Positions 13,560-26,248 of a stretch of DNA of 64,000 nt are shown here, piece by piece. The notes under the pieces are model-generated. The model saw only the letters and a program-made list of their open reading frames with translations, searched no databases and had not been told where the DNA came from. The DNA lies in contig NC_063152.1 in NCBI RefSeq assembly GCF_020921035.1, forward strand, positions 31,929,903-31,993,902. Reading direction: 5' to 3'. Numbering within the stretch: position 1 is the first letter of the stretch; each line of letters starts with the position of its first letter. Origin of the DNA: Rhodamnia argentea (taxonomy: Eukaryota > Streptophyta > Magnoliopsida > Myrtales > Myrtaceae). The position numbers were made by a program, and so were the translations under genes.

Positions 13560-13958
13560 CGAAGAGAAAAAACCACAAAAATTTTAAATTATGTCTACTA
13601 TGACATATTTATCCCAAATAAAATCTTAAATTATGCCCATTGTGACATATTTACCCCAGACTTTTTTCAAGACACCAAAAATTCCAAATGTGTATCCATA
13701 TACAAATTTATCTAAAATCATTTTTTGGTGACACAAAAAATCCTAAACTTATAGGCATGTGACATATATGTGTCACACAAGTTTAGGATTTTTCATTTCA
13801 CTAGAAAAAATTTAAGGTAGATGTGTCATACCGGTACAAGTTTGGGATTTTTGGTGTCACATGGATGTAAGTTTGGGATTTTTTGTATCACAATTTTTTT
13901 TGAGTAAATATGTCACAATGGGCATAGTTTAGGGTTCTTGGTGGCTTTTTCTCTTTAA
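13560..13958. mobile_element. MITE-like element with long terminal inverted repeats
   Basis: The left end (agagaaaaaaccac followed by a gtgacatattta-type motif) is matched in inverted orientation by the right end (tatgtcacaatgggcatag ... ggtggctttttctcttt). The inverted arms run for about 60 bases with scattered mismatches. The interior is built from further direct and inverted copies of a monomer centred on tgtgacatat and 'aagtttaggatttt', so the whole 0.4 kb can fold on itself. No open frame is present. Class II non-autonomous origin is inferred from structure only; the superfamily is not assigned. Confidence 0.7.
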
Positions 13959-13969
13959 ATGAAATATAA

Positions 13970-14560
13970 AAAAAAGTATCAAAAAGTCACAAAGTTATTG
14001 TATTGGTAAAAATGCAGTTCTAAACTTTTTAATTAGACTAAACCCTAAACCTTTTCACTTCTTGTCAATGTAATCCATCTGATTAATTTTGGATGGAGAT
14101 CGCTAATATGGACAGCCGGTCGTCCTACGTGGCACGATAATGCTGACATGATCAAATGTTACAATTTGAAACATTTTTTTCTTGTCTTTGTTTTTTTTTT
14201 TTTTTAATAACTCTGGCTTGCAAGGTCGCCGACTACATTCAAGGCAAGGTTCGTCGACCCTTTCCTTTGGCCGATGATAGTCGGTTGGCGACCTCGTAGG
14301 CCCACAGTTGTCAAACGAAGAAGGAAAACAAGAAAAAGAAGGATAAAAAGTTAAAAAGTTGCCTTTGTCTTCATCGATCATGCTACATAAAACGGCCGAC
14401 GAATATGTTGGCAATTTCTAACCAAAATTGGTTAGATGGACTATATTAAAAAATTGTCAAAAGGCATAGGACTAAATTGGTCTAATTGAAATGTCTAAGA
14501 CTGAATTGATATCTATGTAATAGATTTACGATTTTTTTTAGTACTTTTCTCAATAAAAGA
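13970..14560. repeat. Fold-back repeat, copy A
   Basis: The left arm contains 'gaccgg/gccggtcgtcctacgtggcacgat' type sequence (cctacgtggcacgat at 14124-14138), the right arm carries the inverted version of the outer part (aattggttagatggact, aggactaaattgg). Between the arms is a poly-T tract and a GC-richer core near 14210-14310 (ggtcgccgac, ggcgacctcg) that is itself palindromic. Boundaries are approximate. Related copies lie near 23.7, 47.4, 62.8 and 63.65 kb. Confidence 0.65.
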
Positions 14561-14669
14561 TTCACATGTAATTGTTACAGTTTTTGCGATTCTTTTTTCA
14601 TATAACAGTTAGCGTCAAAGCTAGTTTTTACATATCTTGACAATAAACTATAGAGATATACGTGTGGGT

Positions 14670-15200
14670 TTTGTTATGAAAGTTTTACATCAAATAATTA
14701 ATGTGGTATGGAGCAGTTATTATATGCTAATTGGTCTATAATTCATTAGCTTAAACTTTTAAGTTAATGTGTATCCAATTGAATATACCGATGAGATCAG
14801 ACTTGGGATCACTCTTGATGATCTTTCTAAGTGAAGGTATCGGGCTTCTGAATGAAGGAATCTCCTACCAATGCAGTTTTTGAGCAGCATTCATGGTTCG
14901 TTCTGTTGCTAGAGACCTGGACCTAATATTAAGCTCGCACTCACCGGTCTGGGTCTAGAGATGTGGACTTAACACCGATATCGGACGTAAGGAGAAGATT
15001 GTTGATATGCACGCGTAGATTCTGTTAAAAAAAAGTCTTACATTAGAAAATTGGTGTGGTCATAACTCATTAGTTTAAGCTTTTGAACGAATGTAAATCC
15101 ATCTTAGATATGTTGATAGGCTCAAAATTAGACTCCTTTTTGGAGACCTTTCCATGTGAAAGTATCAGATTTCTGCTGCTTGCTCCCCGATGAATGATAC
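14670..15200 (+). mobile_element. LTR-like direct repeats, possible TRIM remnant
   Basis: Two diverged direct copies start near 14670 and 15020. Both contain a series of shared motifs in the same order: tcttacat or ttttacat, aattggt, cattagttta-agctttt, a conserved 'atgt-atcca', 'atat-ttgat-ag' and 'gatcttt/gaccttt'. This order resembles the LTR start of plant Copia or TRIM elements. An inverted relative lies at 57090-57260. No primer-binding site or coding remnant was visible between the copies, so this may also be two solo insertions. Confidence 0.45.
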
Positions 15201-15762
15201 CAAAATTGATAAATGATTGGTAGCCCACTCTCAATACGTATCGATATTTGCTGATTATCTCAAGAAAGAAATCTCGCGATGGCAATTTTCATGGATCGGC
15301 ATGAAGAAAGAGTGGAGGGACGAAGGTAAGGAAGGAATCCCGAATTAAGAGGAGCAGATGTGGGATTTTCTCTCTTCAAAAGCTATGTTGACGTATAACA
15401 AAATGAAAAACGAGAGAACACACGAAGTTATTATTTAAAATCGTTTTAGGAAGATGATGACATGATATGAGGGTCGACGTGGTGAACATTATTCAAGCCT
15501 AGGGAAAATAACTCACCGTCCGACCTAACTTTATCAAAAGACGACGAGACCAGATTGGGATTTGCTATTTTATTCTTTTTTTTTATTTTATTTTAGTATT
15601 TTCGATCCAAGTGCTAATCGATTCGTGAATAATGTAATCATAGTTCATCGCGGCAAGAGCGCCACAATGGTGTTGTAATCTGTCGTGACGCGTGTCCTAT
15701 GTTTCCCATGCAGTAAAAGTTTCCGATAACACTATGGAGAAGTATATATATAGCTCAATTTA

Positions 15763-15953
15763 GGCTCTCATCGTTTCGCGAAAAATAAATATTTTAAAAA
15801 ATACTTTTCATCGTACACATGAGTGTTTCAGATATAAGCTGTTATAGATAATGAAAACATTTTTCATTGACTTATTATTTTAAGTGATATAAGCGATCAT
15901 TTTTAGATTACTTTTTTTTTTCAAATCATTCATTTTCCGCAAAGTAAATGGAG
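15763..15953. mobile_element. Tourist-like MITE, degenerate copy
   Basis: The left end GGCTCTCATCGTTTCGCG preceded by TTA, and the right end whose reverse complement reads CTCCATTTACTTTGCGG, match the terminal inverted repeats of the clearer copy at 55877-56116. The inner motif aagtgatataagcgatcattt is also shared. The right target site is not a clean TTA, so the right boundary is approximate. Confidence 0.6.
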
Positions 15954-18663
15954 TAAAAAATTTATATTTTTTTCTTTCTCCTCCAAATTTAAAGCATCAC
16001 AAGAATCCTCAAAAAAATTTAAAAACATATGCCAGTGAATTTATGTGTTGATACCTGTATATTGTGGAAGTCTCAAGTATTTAGGGTTGAAAAGAAAAAG
16101 AAGTCAAAAGTCGGCCCTGTAAGATTTAAATCAGGCCAACGTCGGTCTTTTAATACTAGTTATACCGCTCATTGTCTATGCCATACAAATTGTGGACTAC
16201 ATTACATTATTATTGTAGATCTCCTGTCATTCTTATTGTCAAAGAACACTTTTTCTAGACAAAACGATCTGAACTTTGACGGAACAATCTGCACTTTGCT
16301 TCTCGAGTCTTTGCGAAGTGCTTTAATCGTGAGCGGAAATAAAATGCGATAGATTTGTCCTTAAGAAACGAAACGAGAGACATCTAGGGAATGTTAGCTC
16401 AGGGGCAACTAGTTCGCGGCTTAACACGATCGAATCTCGCGATCTTGATGTAGATGAATTTGCCCAAAACAGAACAAATGAGATGTGAACGTAGGAAAGG
16501 ATAAGGAGGAAACAAAGGAAATAAAGAAAGGGCAGTAGGAGACTAGGAGGTGGAGGCAACATCAAGATCACGGAGGGAAGGCGAATAGTTTACGGAGCCC
16601 ATGAAATAAAGAAAGCGAATTGCTTGCGTCCCCAAAGATTCCGCGATAGCTTCTTCCTCCGTCCTATTACACTTATTTTTTTTTTTCTATTTTAAGGATT
16701 GGGGGATTGATAGGGGTCAATCCATCAGTTGCTGATCCTGTCGGGCACGCAAGCTCCTTTTTAAATATTAGCCATGTGTTCCTCTTCGGCCAAGAATGTG
16801 TCTACAATGTGTGTACATCAAGCCACTCAAATGGTATTACATGCATCGCAAGTTTGCATCAGACTTGAATCGGAAGCGTCCCGTTCCCGGGCGACATTGA
16901 ACTTCGACACCATCTTGCGGCGGTCGATGACGAATTATGGCGGCCGTGGTAGTTTTCCCGGTCCCATTGTGATTGGATCCTCGAGGAAGTTCCAAAAGGA
17001 CAAAGATCTCGGCGGTGGATCGCCAGCATAGATAAAGCAGAATAATCGGTCGTACAAGTAGCATCTCAGATTGAGAGGCGAGGACTTGCCCATTACATCA
17101 AGGGTATAAAAACAGCATACGAGGGGGAAAAAATTCACCTTTTGTTTGCTCTCTCTCTCTCTCTCTCTCCTGCGGACCTACGACGATGAAGACAAACACG
17201 ACATGCCAAGAGAGAGGCAGGGAAAACGCTTGTGCAATGAGAGCGATATGATGACGGGCTCAGAGACAGCGAACAGGAACGACTTTTTTTCTTCGTGACG
17301 GACAGAGGGACTGGGTGGGGAGTGGAGTGGAGGAGCACCGAAAGCAGAAAAGTAGAAAAGGGGATGCATCATCCATCAACTTGATCGACTTGAAATTTTG
17401 GTTGCCAGGACACTGACAGCCCGTTCATATCTCCTACCGCCCTCCTAGCTCTACTAGTCTCTTCAAATTGCTCTTACCCATGATGCAAAAAAAGGAGAAA
17501 AAAAAATCACACAGATCTTGTAGACCAATAATTGAAGAGCCCATCAAATGAATGATGAAGCTAACGTACTATGATTGGCGAGTATTGCATCCTCTACAGC
17601 TGTTCCTAGTCACTTGATTGAGGAACACACACAGTAGTTTGTACGCAAAGATGAGGAATGAAACGACACTCACCAGGCAAAAGACCAAAGTAATTTCTTT
17701 TAGAACAGCAAGCTCTAAAAATGAGAGAGCCAATCATATGATCTGTTCATCTTTGCCGGGAGGTTGGTTCCCCGTATCCAACTAATGTAAGCACGCAGGA
17801 GGATCCAAGTGAATCGGAACAAGTAACGACAAAACCCATCAGATACAGAAATACGTACTCAATCCACTGTCATGTGCTAGCTCGGCAGCCTGCACAAGTC
17901 CTGCGATCCAGACGAGATTAGCAAGCTATGGAAATGAAGTATCTATATCTGCCAAAGATGTGCACGGTATGCTTCATCCTCAGTTAGGTTATGCAAATTA
18001 GAGACTAATGGAAGCAATTCTAAGTGTTTCTGAGCAGCCCACTCCCATGCCTACGATGTGAATACCAATTTTACGGGATGTCTCCGAAGAGACGCAAATA
18101 TACCTTCCAAAGCTCACATTGGAGAAAAGCGGAACTCAAGCATTACGTTTCCGTAGGCCGAGTCCAAAGCACGAATGTATACTCACAGCATCGAAGCCCA
18201 CAGATGGAATTCGTAACTGTTAACTTCAGTACCGGAAATTTTCAGTAGTAGTATAGGAGTATGAGGCCAAGGGAGGGACTTTATGAACTTGTAACCTTTA
18301 TACGATCAAGCATTGCCATCAAATCATATTTTTATTTACATGGATTACCTAATATCACAGAGAAAATCCCGCCTCTGTTTCACAGATCAATCCCCTATCA
18401 ACAGAGAAACAGACAAAAAAGACAGCTTCTTAATTTCCTCTAATCTGCCTATATGTATGAAAGATTCAAACAAAATGAAAAATGGACCACAAGCAATCGG
18501 TCACGCCTATTTTGACATCATCCCTAGCATTCCCAAAATCTCAATGAACTCACAAGGAATTTAAAGGCAAAACTGTCTACTGTGGAATATCCTACCATCA
18601 TGGTGCAAACTTGATTAGACCAATCCCGTGAATTCCGAAGAGAGCGTTACAGCAGTGGTGCCT

Positions 18664-21181
18664 CTAATTAACAGGGTAGTTGAAAATCATTTCCTGCATC
18701 AACAAAATGAAAAGTCATGACATGTATTCTCTCTTCTTATCCCAACAAAAGTCGCATCAGATCCAGCCAAGACAAACCTCGTCACAGACAGGACAAGTGT
18801 CGCTTCTTTCCATCCATTCAAGAATGCATGCAAGATGAAAATGATGCTCACATTTTGTCACAATTTTTGGGTTATTAGCATCATATTCTGCACAAAGAAT
18901 GAGTAAAATGATCAGTCTACCAGAAAGTAAGCAGTTTTAATGTGCGCCAAACTGCAGAAGATACATCTACCATAATAATATCCGGGGAGAAAAGATGTTA
19001 AAAAGATTTTTCCACTAGCAATTTTACGGAGTGAAAGGACACAGTGGAGAAACATGACATAGGCGCTTGTATTATTCTAGATATCTAGAATGGTGAAAAA
19101 TCTTCTACAAAAAGAAGACTTACTCTTAGTCACCACATCAGTTATTACAGAAAACTGAAATTCATAGAGAATACGTCGCGTTCAACTAATTGTCGACCTC
19201 ATTTACTAGCAAGATGTAAGCAATTGAAGTGATGCATTGACAAGAAACTGAAATGGACACATACTAAGAAGTTTCTAGTGAAAATGGAAAACCACAATAC
19301 TTCCTCAGATCCGAACATCCCAAATATTTCATGCGTACTACTAGGGCTTTCTGCAAGCATTACCCTCTAGACAGGTGGGGCACTCCTCTGCAGATGAAAT
19401 AACAAGATTAACGGATTCTGAGAGCTCAATTTCCGGCTCGTTTTCTGTTTCGAGAACATAGTCTTGTCCTTTGCAGTCCGATAGCTTCAAATCTCCACAT
19501 TTGGTTGGTTTATCTAAAACATTGCCGCCAACATTTTCTGCAGGAACAGAATCAGGTGTCTCGACTGATGCATTGGTTTTAATGCCAGTACTTTCTTGAG
19601 GCCACAGTGGAGTTTGAGGATGGCCTGAAGCCACATCGTAAGGCAAAGGTGCAGGAGGTGGTGTATAGGTGTCAATAGAAGTAGTTTCTAAATTCGTATC
19701 AACCACAAGCCCAGAAGAGATTGTAGAGGCAGAATTATGGTGAGATGATAAAGGAACAAGCTGTTCGGATGCTGTCGGGCCCTGCAGAGAGAATATGCAC
19801 TAGATTAAGGCTCAAGAGAATAACACAAAAGGAAAGTACTAATGAGAGTAAATTCACACAAACTACATCTATGTTGTATTTTGTTTTCACCATTTGTGCT
19901 CGAAATCACGAAAGATCTTTACCCATGACAACTGCCTAAACTGAACCCACTCTACTTAGATTAACATAACAATAACCAGAACATGAACACTGCTTGTTAT
20001 AGTACAGAAGCGAAAAGTAATGCAACAGAACTATATCTTTGGTGTTAGGTCCATACATGTCAGATTCCAAGCACATGAATTACTGTCATCTCACACAATG
20101 ACGTGAAAATTAATTTGCACACGAAACATACACAATGCAACTATGTGAGGCTACTCTTAACAGCAATTCATGCAACTTTCACTACATGGAGACACCTGGC
20201 TGCAAAAACCGAAGGAGCTTATAATGAAAAATATCACCAAAGTACTCTCAAGTATAAGAAACGAGAAATTCGGAACTAGGCAGTGATATGGAGATCAATC
20301 ATTTGAAAATTAAAGCAGGAGCAAAGTATCGCCATTTTGAAGAGACGATGAAAAATAATCATTATAAAAGTAAATGAAAGTATAGACATCTACAAAAGAA
20401 ATCAATGTTCTGAAAATTGCTTGAAGAATCATTGACCATTATTGAGAATACAGACAAGAAAATCCTAATTGAAGGTCTTCTGCGAGCAGTTAAGGGAAAC
20501 CTATGTAGATACCTAGTGAAACTCTCAGGAATAGCTGAAATGATTGTGAAAATATTAAGAGAACATCATTCAAAAAGTAATCATAAGAAAGTATCCAAAA
20601 AAAATTACGAAGAGGCCGCATAGTAGGCATAGGAAAAAAACCCTTCCCCAAGAGCCAATCAAACCTGCCAGCCTGCTTGGTACAGGGCTTTGGTGAGTGG
20701 GGATGGCTACAATATTGTCTCCCCCCAACTCCGACCTCTTTGCCCTTTGAAAGTTCCTAATGATGCGTACTATTGTTGCTTAGAGAGGAATCTCTCAAAG
20801 GCCACAGGCCCACAAGTACAACAACATACTACACAATCCCCTCGGTCAAGCACTAAACGGAAGGAGGCATACTGATGGTCAGCAAAAATGACAGTGTCAG
20901 CAGAAGAGGAGGCATATTGAAATGCATCGACCATTTGCCAAGAGCATATCATGTACTTGCCAAATATGCATAACTTAACTAAGGAAGTATTACAATATCA
21001 ACTACTACTTCCTAAAACTGACTTCCATCCAGTCCCAGCAGGAACACGCTTTTGAGCTAAATAAGATTCTTGTAAAACAAGAACTTATCAAGAATGAGGC
21101 TGAACAGATGAAAAAGATACTCATACTGACGTGATAGAATGGCGGCGGTTCAGGCCTAGGACAGCAGCAACAGCCTCCCAT
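18664..21181 (-). CDS. RHB1A-like: RING-H2 E3 ubiquitin ligase, RHB1A-like
   Basis: Four coding exons: 21131-21181 (17 codons), 19364-19781, 18778-18887 and 18664-18693; 609 nt, 202 residues, phases close exactly. Exon one encodes MGGCCCCPRPEPPPFYH: Gly2 followed by four cysteines is a classic N-myristoylation plus S-acylation signal, so the protein is probably membrane-tethered. The middle part carries the family segment VDTNLETTSIDTYTPPPAPL. The C-terminal RING-H2 finger has its metal ligands at C151, C154, C169, H171, H174, C177, C188 and C191 (C3H2C3), with the E2-contact tryptophan W181. It would transfer ubiquitin from an E2 to unknown substrates. Exons two and three split the RING between E156 and Y158. 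The first intron is 1349 nt; at least one 5' UTR intron further upstream, toward about 22.6 kb, is likely but not proven. Confidence 0.93.
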
Positions 21182-24100
21182 ACTGTTATTCTTTTGACTG
21201 CTCAGCTGTATCAATCGGCACCTGGCTCATCATATCCCATCCTCCAACATAAGTGCAATTGGGCTATCTAGATCAAACACAAGAATGTAGACATTATTAT
21301 CTAGACGCACATCCAAATAGTTAGTAGCAGATACCATGAGAAAAGGCAAAGAGAGGCAAATCGAAAACCCGACCAGAAAGGCAGTTTGTTTTGGAGAAGC
21401 GGATATTTAGATTATTGCCAAAATGTAATTGGTAACAATACCACCTAGGACTTTATTGAAAGGAACATGGGAAAGAAAGAAAACAAAATAGCAAATACCC
21501 GATGCCTCCTATTCTCGCAGAGCCATTGCTAATAACGAATTGCAGATATTGTTGGAAAATAACTATTGGTAACATAACCAATCATATGCAAAATCATCTC
21601 ATGGCGACCACCAATTTGTGAGGAACTCGAGTGTGGAACCCTAGATTATGTGCATTCAAGCAATCGGCGTGCCATAACCAAAAAAAAAAAATTAAAGGAA
21701 AAATGAGAAGGAAATCCCCCACTTTATTGGAACCTAATAGAACATCGCCACGGTATAGTGATCACCATGAGAACAAACAATGGAATGGCACGAGAGTCTC
21801 TGAGACAACAGAACTACACCAGTAATGAACCTTGCTATACTTTCAAGAACTTCCTTCACCATCCTAGATAAAGGATCGCCTAGTTGATCACATTGGCAGC
21901 ACTCAACGCACTACGGGTACAAAATTGTAGAAGATGCCCTGCTCTATATTGTCGGCTCCTACTCTAGTTCCCGATTCTACTCGAGACGATTCTAATTCTG
22001 TTCAGACTCATCATGTATCAATGGTTAGTCCTCCCTGCTGCAACCAAGCAGTTGCCCTCTAATGCAACATGGCAAAGGCAGCCGTACACAAGAAATTCTA
22101 TGTCAGCGATACAGGCACGCTAATTCCACACCACTAACAATCTCCTCGAAATCGGCAGAGCACAAAACATATCGAGAGCGGACCGAGCTCGAAAGGCGAA
22201 AGCACTATCATCCTCCATCTACCGATTCGTTAACTACGGCTGCGCAGCTCGGCAGAGCAAACGGACGCAAGCCAGTACGCCGGACTCAGAATTCCGGCGC
22301 CAAACCCGCCGCGAGCAACACAATCGGAGATAGCATCAGCAAACGCGTCGGCCGAAGCGGCAAACAGCAGCGACGACGAGCTCCCAACGCAGAACGACCA
22401 GCGCCAGGAACTCGTCTCTTCGGTCGACAAGCCCGCGGGAACACGCATCAACCGCCACCGCGGCACACGCTAGGCAAAAGCTGAAATCGCGAGCTCGGAA
22501 ACCGACCGATCATTGGCGATTCCAATCGAAGCGCGAAAAAACAGTAGAGCTTGGCAACGTGATTACCTGGCCTGCTACGGGAAGCCGAATCGAATCCGGA
22601 AGCAGGGCATAAGAAGGCGTGTTGAATCGCGAGAGAGCGAGAACACGAAGCGTGAGTTTCCTCCTCGAGACAGAGAGAATCGAGCTATCAGTTGTGTAGT
22701 TGAGCGAGGAGATGGAAAAGGCGACGAAAAAGAAAAATACAGAAATCGAAAAATCCCCAGAAAAAAAAATAAAAAAAAAAAAAAGAAAAGAAAGAGAGAG
22801 AGAGAGAGAGAAGGGAATTTGATTACACGCGCTCGCGAGTGGGCAAGTGGAGGTACTCGCCGGGGATTCGACAGTGACGTGTTGAATTCCGGTACCGTCA
22901 GCTGGCCTACTCGAGCGACCCGCGGGACTCAGGAAGCTTGGAATGTTGCCAAAGCGCGAGCGGTCGGTCCCACGCGCGCAGGCACGTGGGGTCCTGCTAG
23001 ACTGATTTTGGGTTCCCCATTTTTTTGGCACGTGCGTGCGGACAGAATGTACGTGTGTGTACGTGCGTCGTATATGTAATTTGTATATAGCGTATGCTTA
23101 TCGAGTACCCGTCATATATTGTCGGATATCATCAATTGTCGCTTGTACTATGGTCGACGATTCGAATTTTGATTATATCGCGATCGCTAACGAGAGGATA
23201 ATGACGATTTATTTATCTGGGTTGTCGAAAACTATCTATGTAACTTATAGATATATTTGAAATATTTCCTTACTTATAATTAAGACATTTCTCTTGATTT
23301 ATCAGATCTTTCGTGATAGTGGGTATTCTCCATATCTCCTTTTAAATTGTGTATAATCTAATAAAATCTATCATGCACATCAAAATATACAGAAATTCTA
23401 CGGTTCTCTCCTTCTCATATTATTCTTCTCTTTCTAACCATCCAAAAGTGACCGAATAATCGACATTCGGTTATTTTTGCCTAACATTGACCTGAGACTA
23501 ATCCCATTTGTTTTTGAATATTCCTCTCGGTCACTGTTGTGTTATTTCTCTTCTTCACTTAATTATCAAGGAAAACCAAAACAAGTCCGCCACCAAAAAG
23601 ACTATACGGCAAAACTCACTACAACAAACTATCCACACCACAGCAATCCCGGTTACTACGATCTTCTCGCCCGGAGAAAAATTATTCAAAAAATCATAAA
23701 TCTATTGTGCGACGATCAATTCGGTTTCAAACTTCTTAATCGTATCAATTTAGTCATAAACATTTCAACGATTTGTTAATTTAATCTTAATACTTCTAAT
23801 AATTCACCAACTTAGTCATTTTGGCCAATTTTGGCCTGGAAACACGTTGATGAGGAAGGTGGCAGCCGACAATCTTACATGGCGTGGGCGATACTAATGT
23901 GGACATTTTTTGTATTTTTTTTTATTTTTTGATTTTTTTTCCTATGGCCAATCATGGCTGAGCACCAACCACAATGAAAGGAAAATGCAAAATTGTCTAC
24001 GTCATCATCGGTTATATCATGTAGGATGGTCGGTGGCCGATCGGTGTCTATGTCAGCAATTTTCTGCCAAAATTATCCGAAAAAATTAAATTGACAAATC

Positions 24101-26248
24101 GTCTACTAAATTGGTGTAATGTAAAGATTCAGGTCTGTATGACATTTTGAACAATTATCCCTCCGGGTTGCTATTGTCCATTGGGGGAATTCGAGAACTG
24201 GATGCCACCCGTTCAGCAACCACAAGCTGCGTGTAAACCGTTTTGGGTCGGGACCGTTTGCATTTTAAGTTTTTAACCGGCTCATAGGGCTTGCATAGTA
24301 TTTCATGAGGCCTCTAAGCAGCTGGGATTGCTTGAGTGCATCATCTACTTTGACATGCTTTCCGCCTTGTAATGTCCATGCGTATAATTCAACCTCAGGG
24401 CATGCGAGCCTGCTCGATACCGAATCACAAAATCCAAACTTTAGAAAAGGGTTGGATATTGTCTTCATACTTTTCGAAATGGGTTGGTGCGATTTGGGTG
24501 AATTTGGGCGCCAAACACGATCCAATCACACATCGCGCTCATTCCTAGCGTGAACTACGAAGTGATCCCCCCCTTTCGAAACATGTAGAAGAAGCCTCTC
24601 TCCGAAAGTTAAGAGTTCTAAACTTCTATATTATCACTTAAAAATACCACTTTGGATCAAGTCATAAGGAAGTAATAACTTAACTTGGAAGTTGTTCTCT
24701 TCCTCTCATCTTTGCTGCTAGACAAGGGAATACTCTCCAGTCTTCACTTTGTATTCTTGTGAAAATAAGCTATCGCTTTCGGTATAAAGAGATCATTTTT
24801 TTATTCCGACAACGTCCACAGCGAAAGGATTAGGGAGGGTTTGGCCTTTGCTCGTTCGGAAGCCGATTTGATGTTCGTTCCATGGCGGGAATGGCATGGA
24901 GTTTAGACCGAATTTTGAGATCGAGATTGGCCTCTACTGTCACTGTGGCAATGGACTCGAATTTTGGGTTGAAAAATTGCCGATTGCGTTGCATAGTTTT
25001 GTCGAGATATAAGTTATATCGAAGGAACATTGTTACTTAGTTGCGGCTGGCCCCGCAATTGACTACACAGTCACACCTACGAACTTTGTTCCGCACGTGC
25101 ATGTCGGCGATCACGCGCGAGTCTCACGACTTTATGAAACGAGAGAAGTCGCTCTACCTACGACCGGGTAAACTTTAATGAAAGCTGCTATCTTGACAAA
25201 CTGACGGTCTTATTATTGTTTCTGACATCATGATTTTTCAATTAATGAGTGCTTTATGCAAAACATGCAATGATGACGTGTGAATCGACGGTAAAAAATA
25301 ACCGATAGTACTGTCGGACTATCAAGAAATCATTTTCCAACTTCAATTCTAGGATCTATGCGGTCCGGTTTTTGTGCTACTTCGCCTGTGCCAAATGCAA
25401 TGGATGTGATTACTAAATCCGTTTAACAAAGGTGATCAACGGGTGGATGGCCCCTTCAAGGCCGATTCGGTCCGGTTCGGCCCATTGATGATCTCTACTT
25501 TGAATCGTTAATCCAAGAGTTGGATCGGTCCATCTTTCACCATGTCACTCCAAAGGGCAGACCACTAGCGATTGGCACTAAGTTCCAGCCCGGTCCAAAC
25601 ACGGATCCGAAGAAGACTCGAGCCGATCAATATCATACGTCCAATCACCAAGAAATTATTAGCCGCGCAATTAATAGTCTTTTGAAAAGTTTGACCATGC
25701 CGGGGTCCCACTTCCGCAGAACTTGGCCAAAACAAAAGAAAACGAAAATGAAACCGAGGAGGAAAAAAGGCCAAAGGCGACTCATCCCGCTTGTGGTCCA
25801 AAGAACAAACAAATCCTAATCTCTGGGCTGACAAACTTCGATCCACCTTAGGATGTTTCGACCATTTCTCGAGCAGCAGAAAGCAAATCAAACGCGCATA
25901 GGCCTATTGCCTTTAGGCTTCGATATGAAAATGAAGAAAAAGTCCCGTCATTCTTTCCTTTTATTTTCTTTTGAAGGCCTCGTCTCAACCGGGTCGAGGC
26001 AAGTCATCCGCACCGGGATCGAATATAATTAGCACCGATGTCTTATGCTCTGATCCGATGGACTTCAATAAGCGTTTACTTGAATAAAGCTTTACTACAT
26101 AATTAGGAATTGTCGTCCCAGACATTACCTGGGGCTGGGAGCGAGCAGCTACATCAGAGGGTTAGCATCCAACAGATGAACAAGAATTGGTTGACCACAC
26201 CCTATCCTCCCATGAGAGTCTAGGTGGGTCATATTTAGTTGCTGAAGG
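21182..26248. other. 5' region of the RHB1A-like gene and intergenic repeats
   Basis: The part up to roughly 22.7 kb probably holds the 5' UTR, a UTR intron and the promoter of the RHB1A-like gene: GC content rises at 22200-22700 and a purine tract with a GA microsatellite lies at 22740-22813. Overlapping open frames of 140-188 codons on both strands there are compositional. A fold-back copy (23700-24155) is listed separately. From 24.2 to 26.2 kb I see only short unrecognised frames; the 3' UTR of the next gene lies in the last few hundred bases. Confidence 0.4.
23700..24155. repeat. Fold-back repeat, copy B
   Basis: The left arm (tcaatttagtcataaac ... ttggccaattttggcc ... gatactaatgtggaca) is mirrored by the right arm (gtgtctatgtcagcaatttt ... 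aaattaaattgacaaa). The core (23940-23990) contains the small palindrome tggccaatcatggctgag. Boundaries are approximate and divergence is higher than in copy A or D. Confidence 0.6.

Larger units (their letters stand above)
12661..18663. other. Intergenic region with MITE, fold-back and LTR-like repeats
   Basis: Six kilobases between the E2 gene's start and the stop codon of the RHB1A-like gene. Repeats listed separately occupy 13560-13958, 13970-14560, 14670-15200 and 15763-15953. From 16370 to 17400 the sequence is less AT-rich and carries several short frames on both strands, none recognised. A CT microsatellite lies at 17151-17169. The 3' UTR of the RHB1A-like gene probably lies within roughly 18200-18663. 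Confidence 0.45.

Noticed and set aside
22062-23079. Long ORFs on both strands (140, 188 and 173 codons)
   Set aside because: They lie in the GC- and purine-rich likely leader and promoter of the RHB1A-like gene, include a poly-K/RE microsatellite translation, and show no domain.
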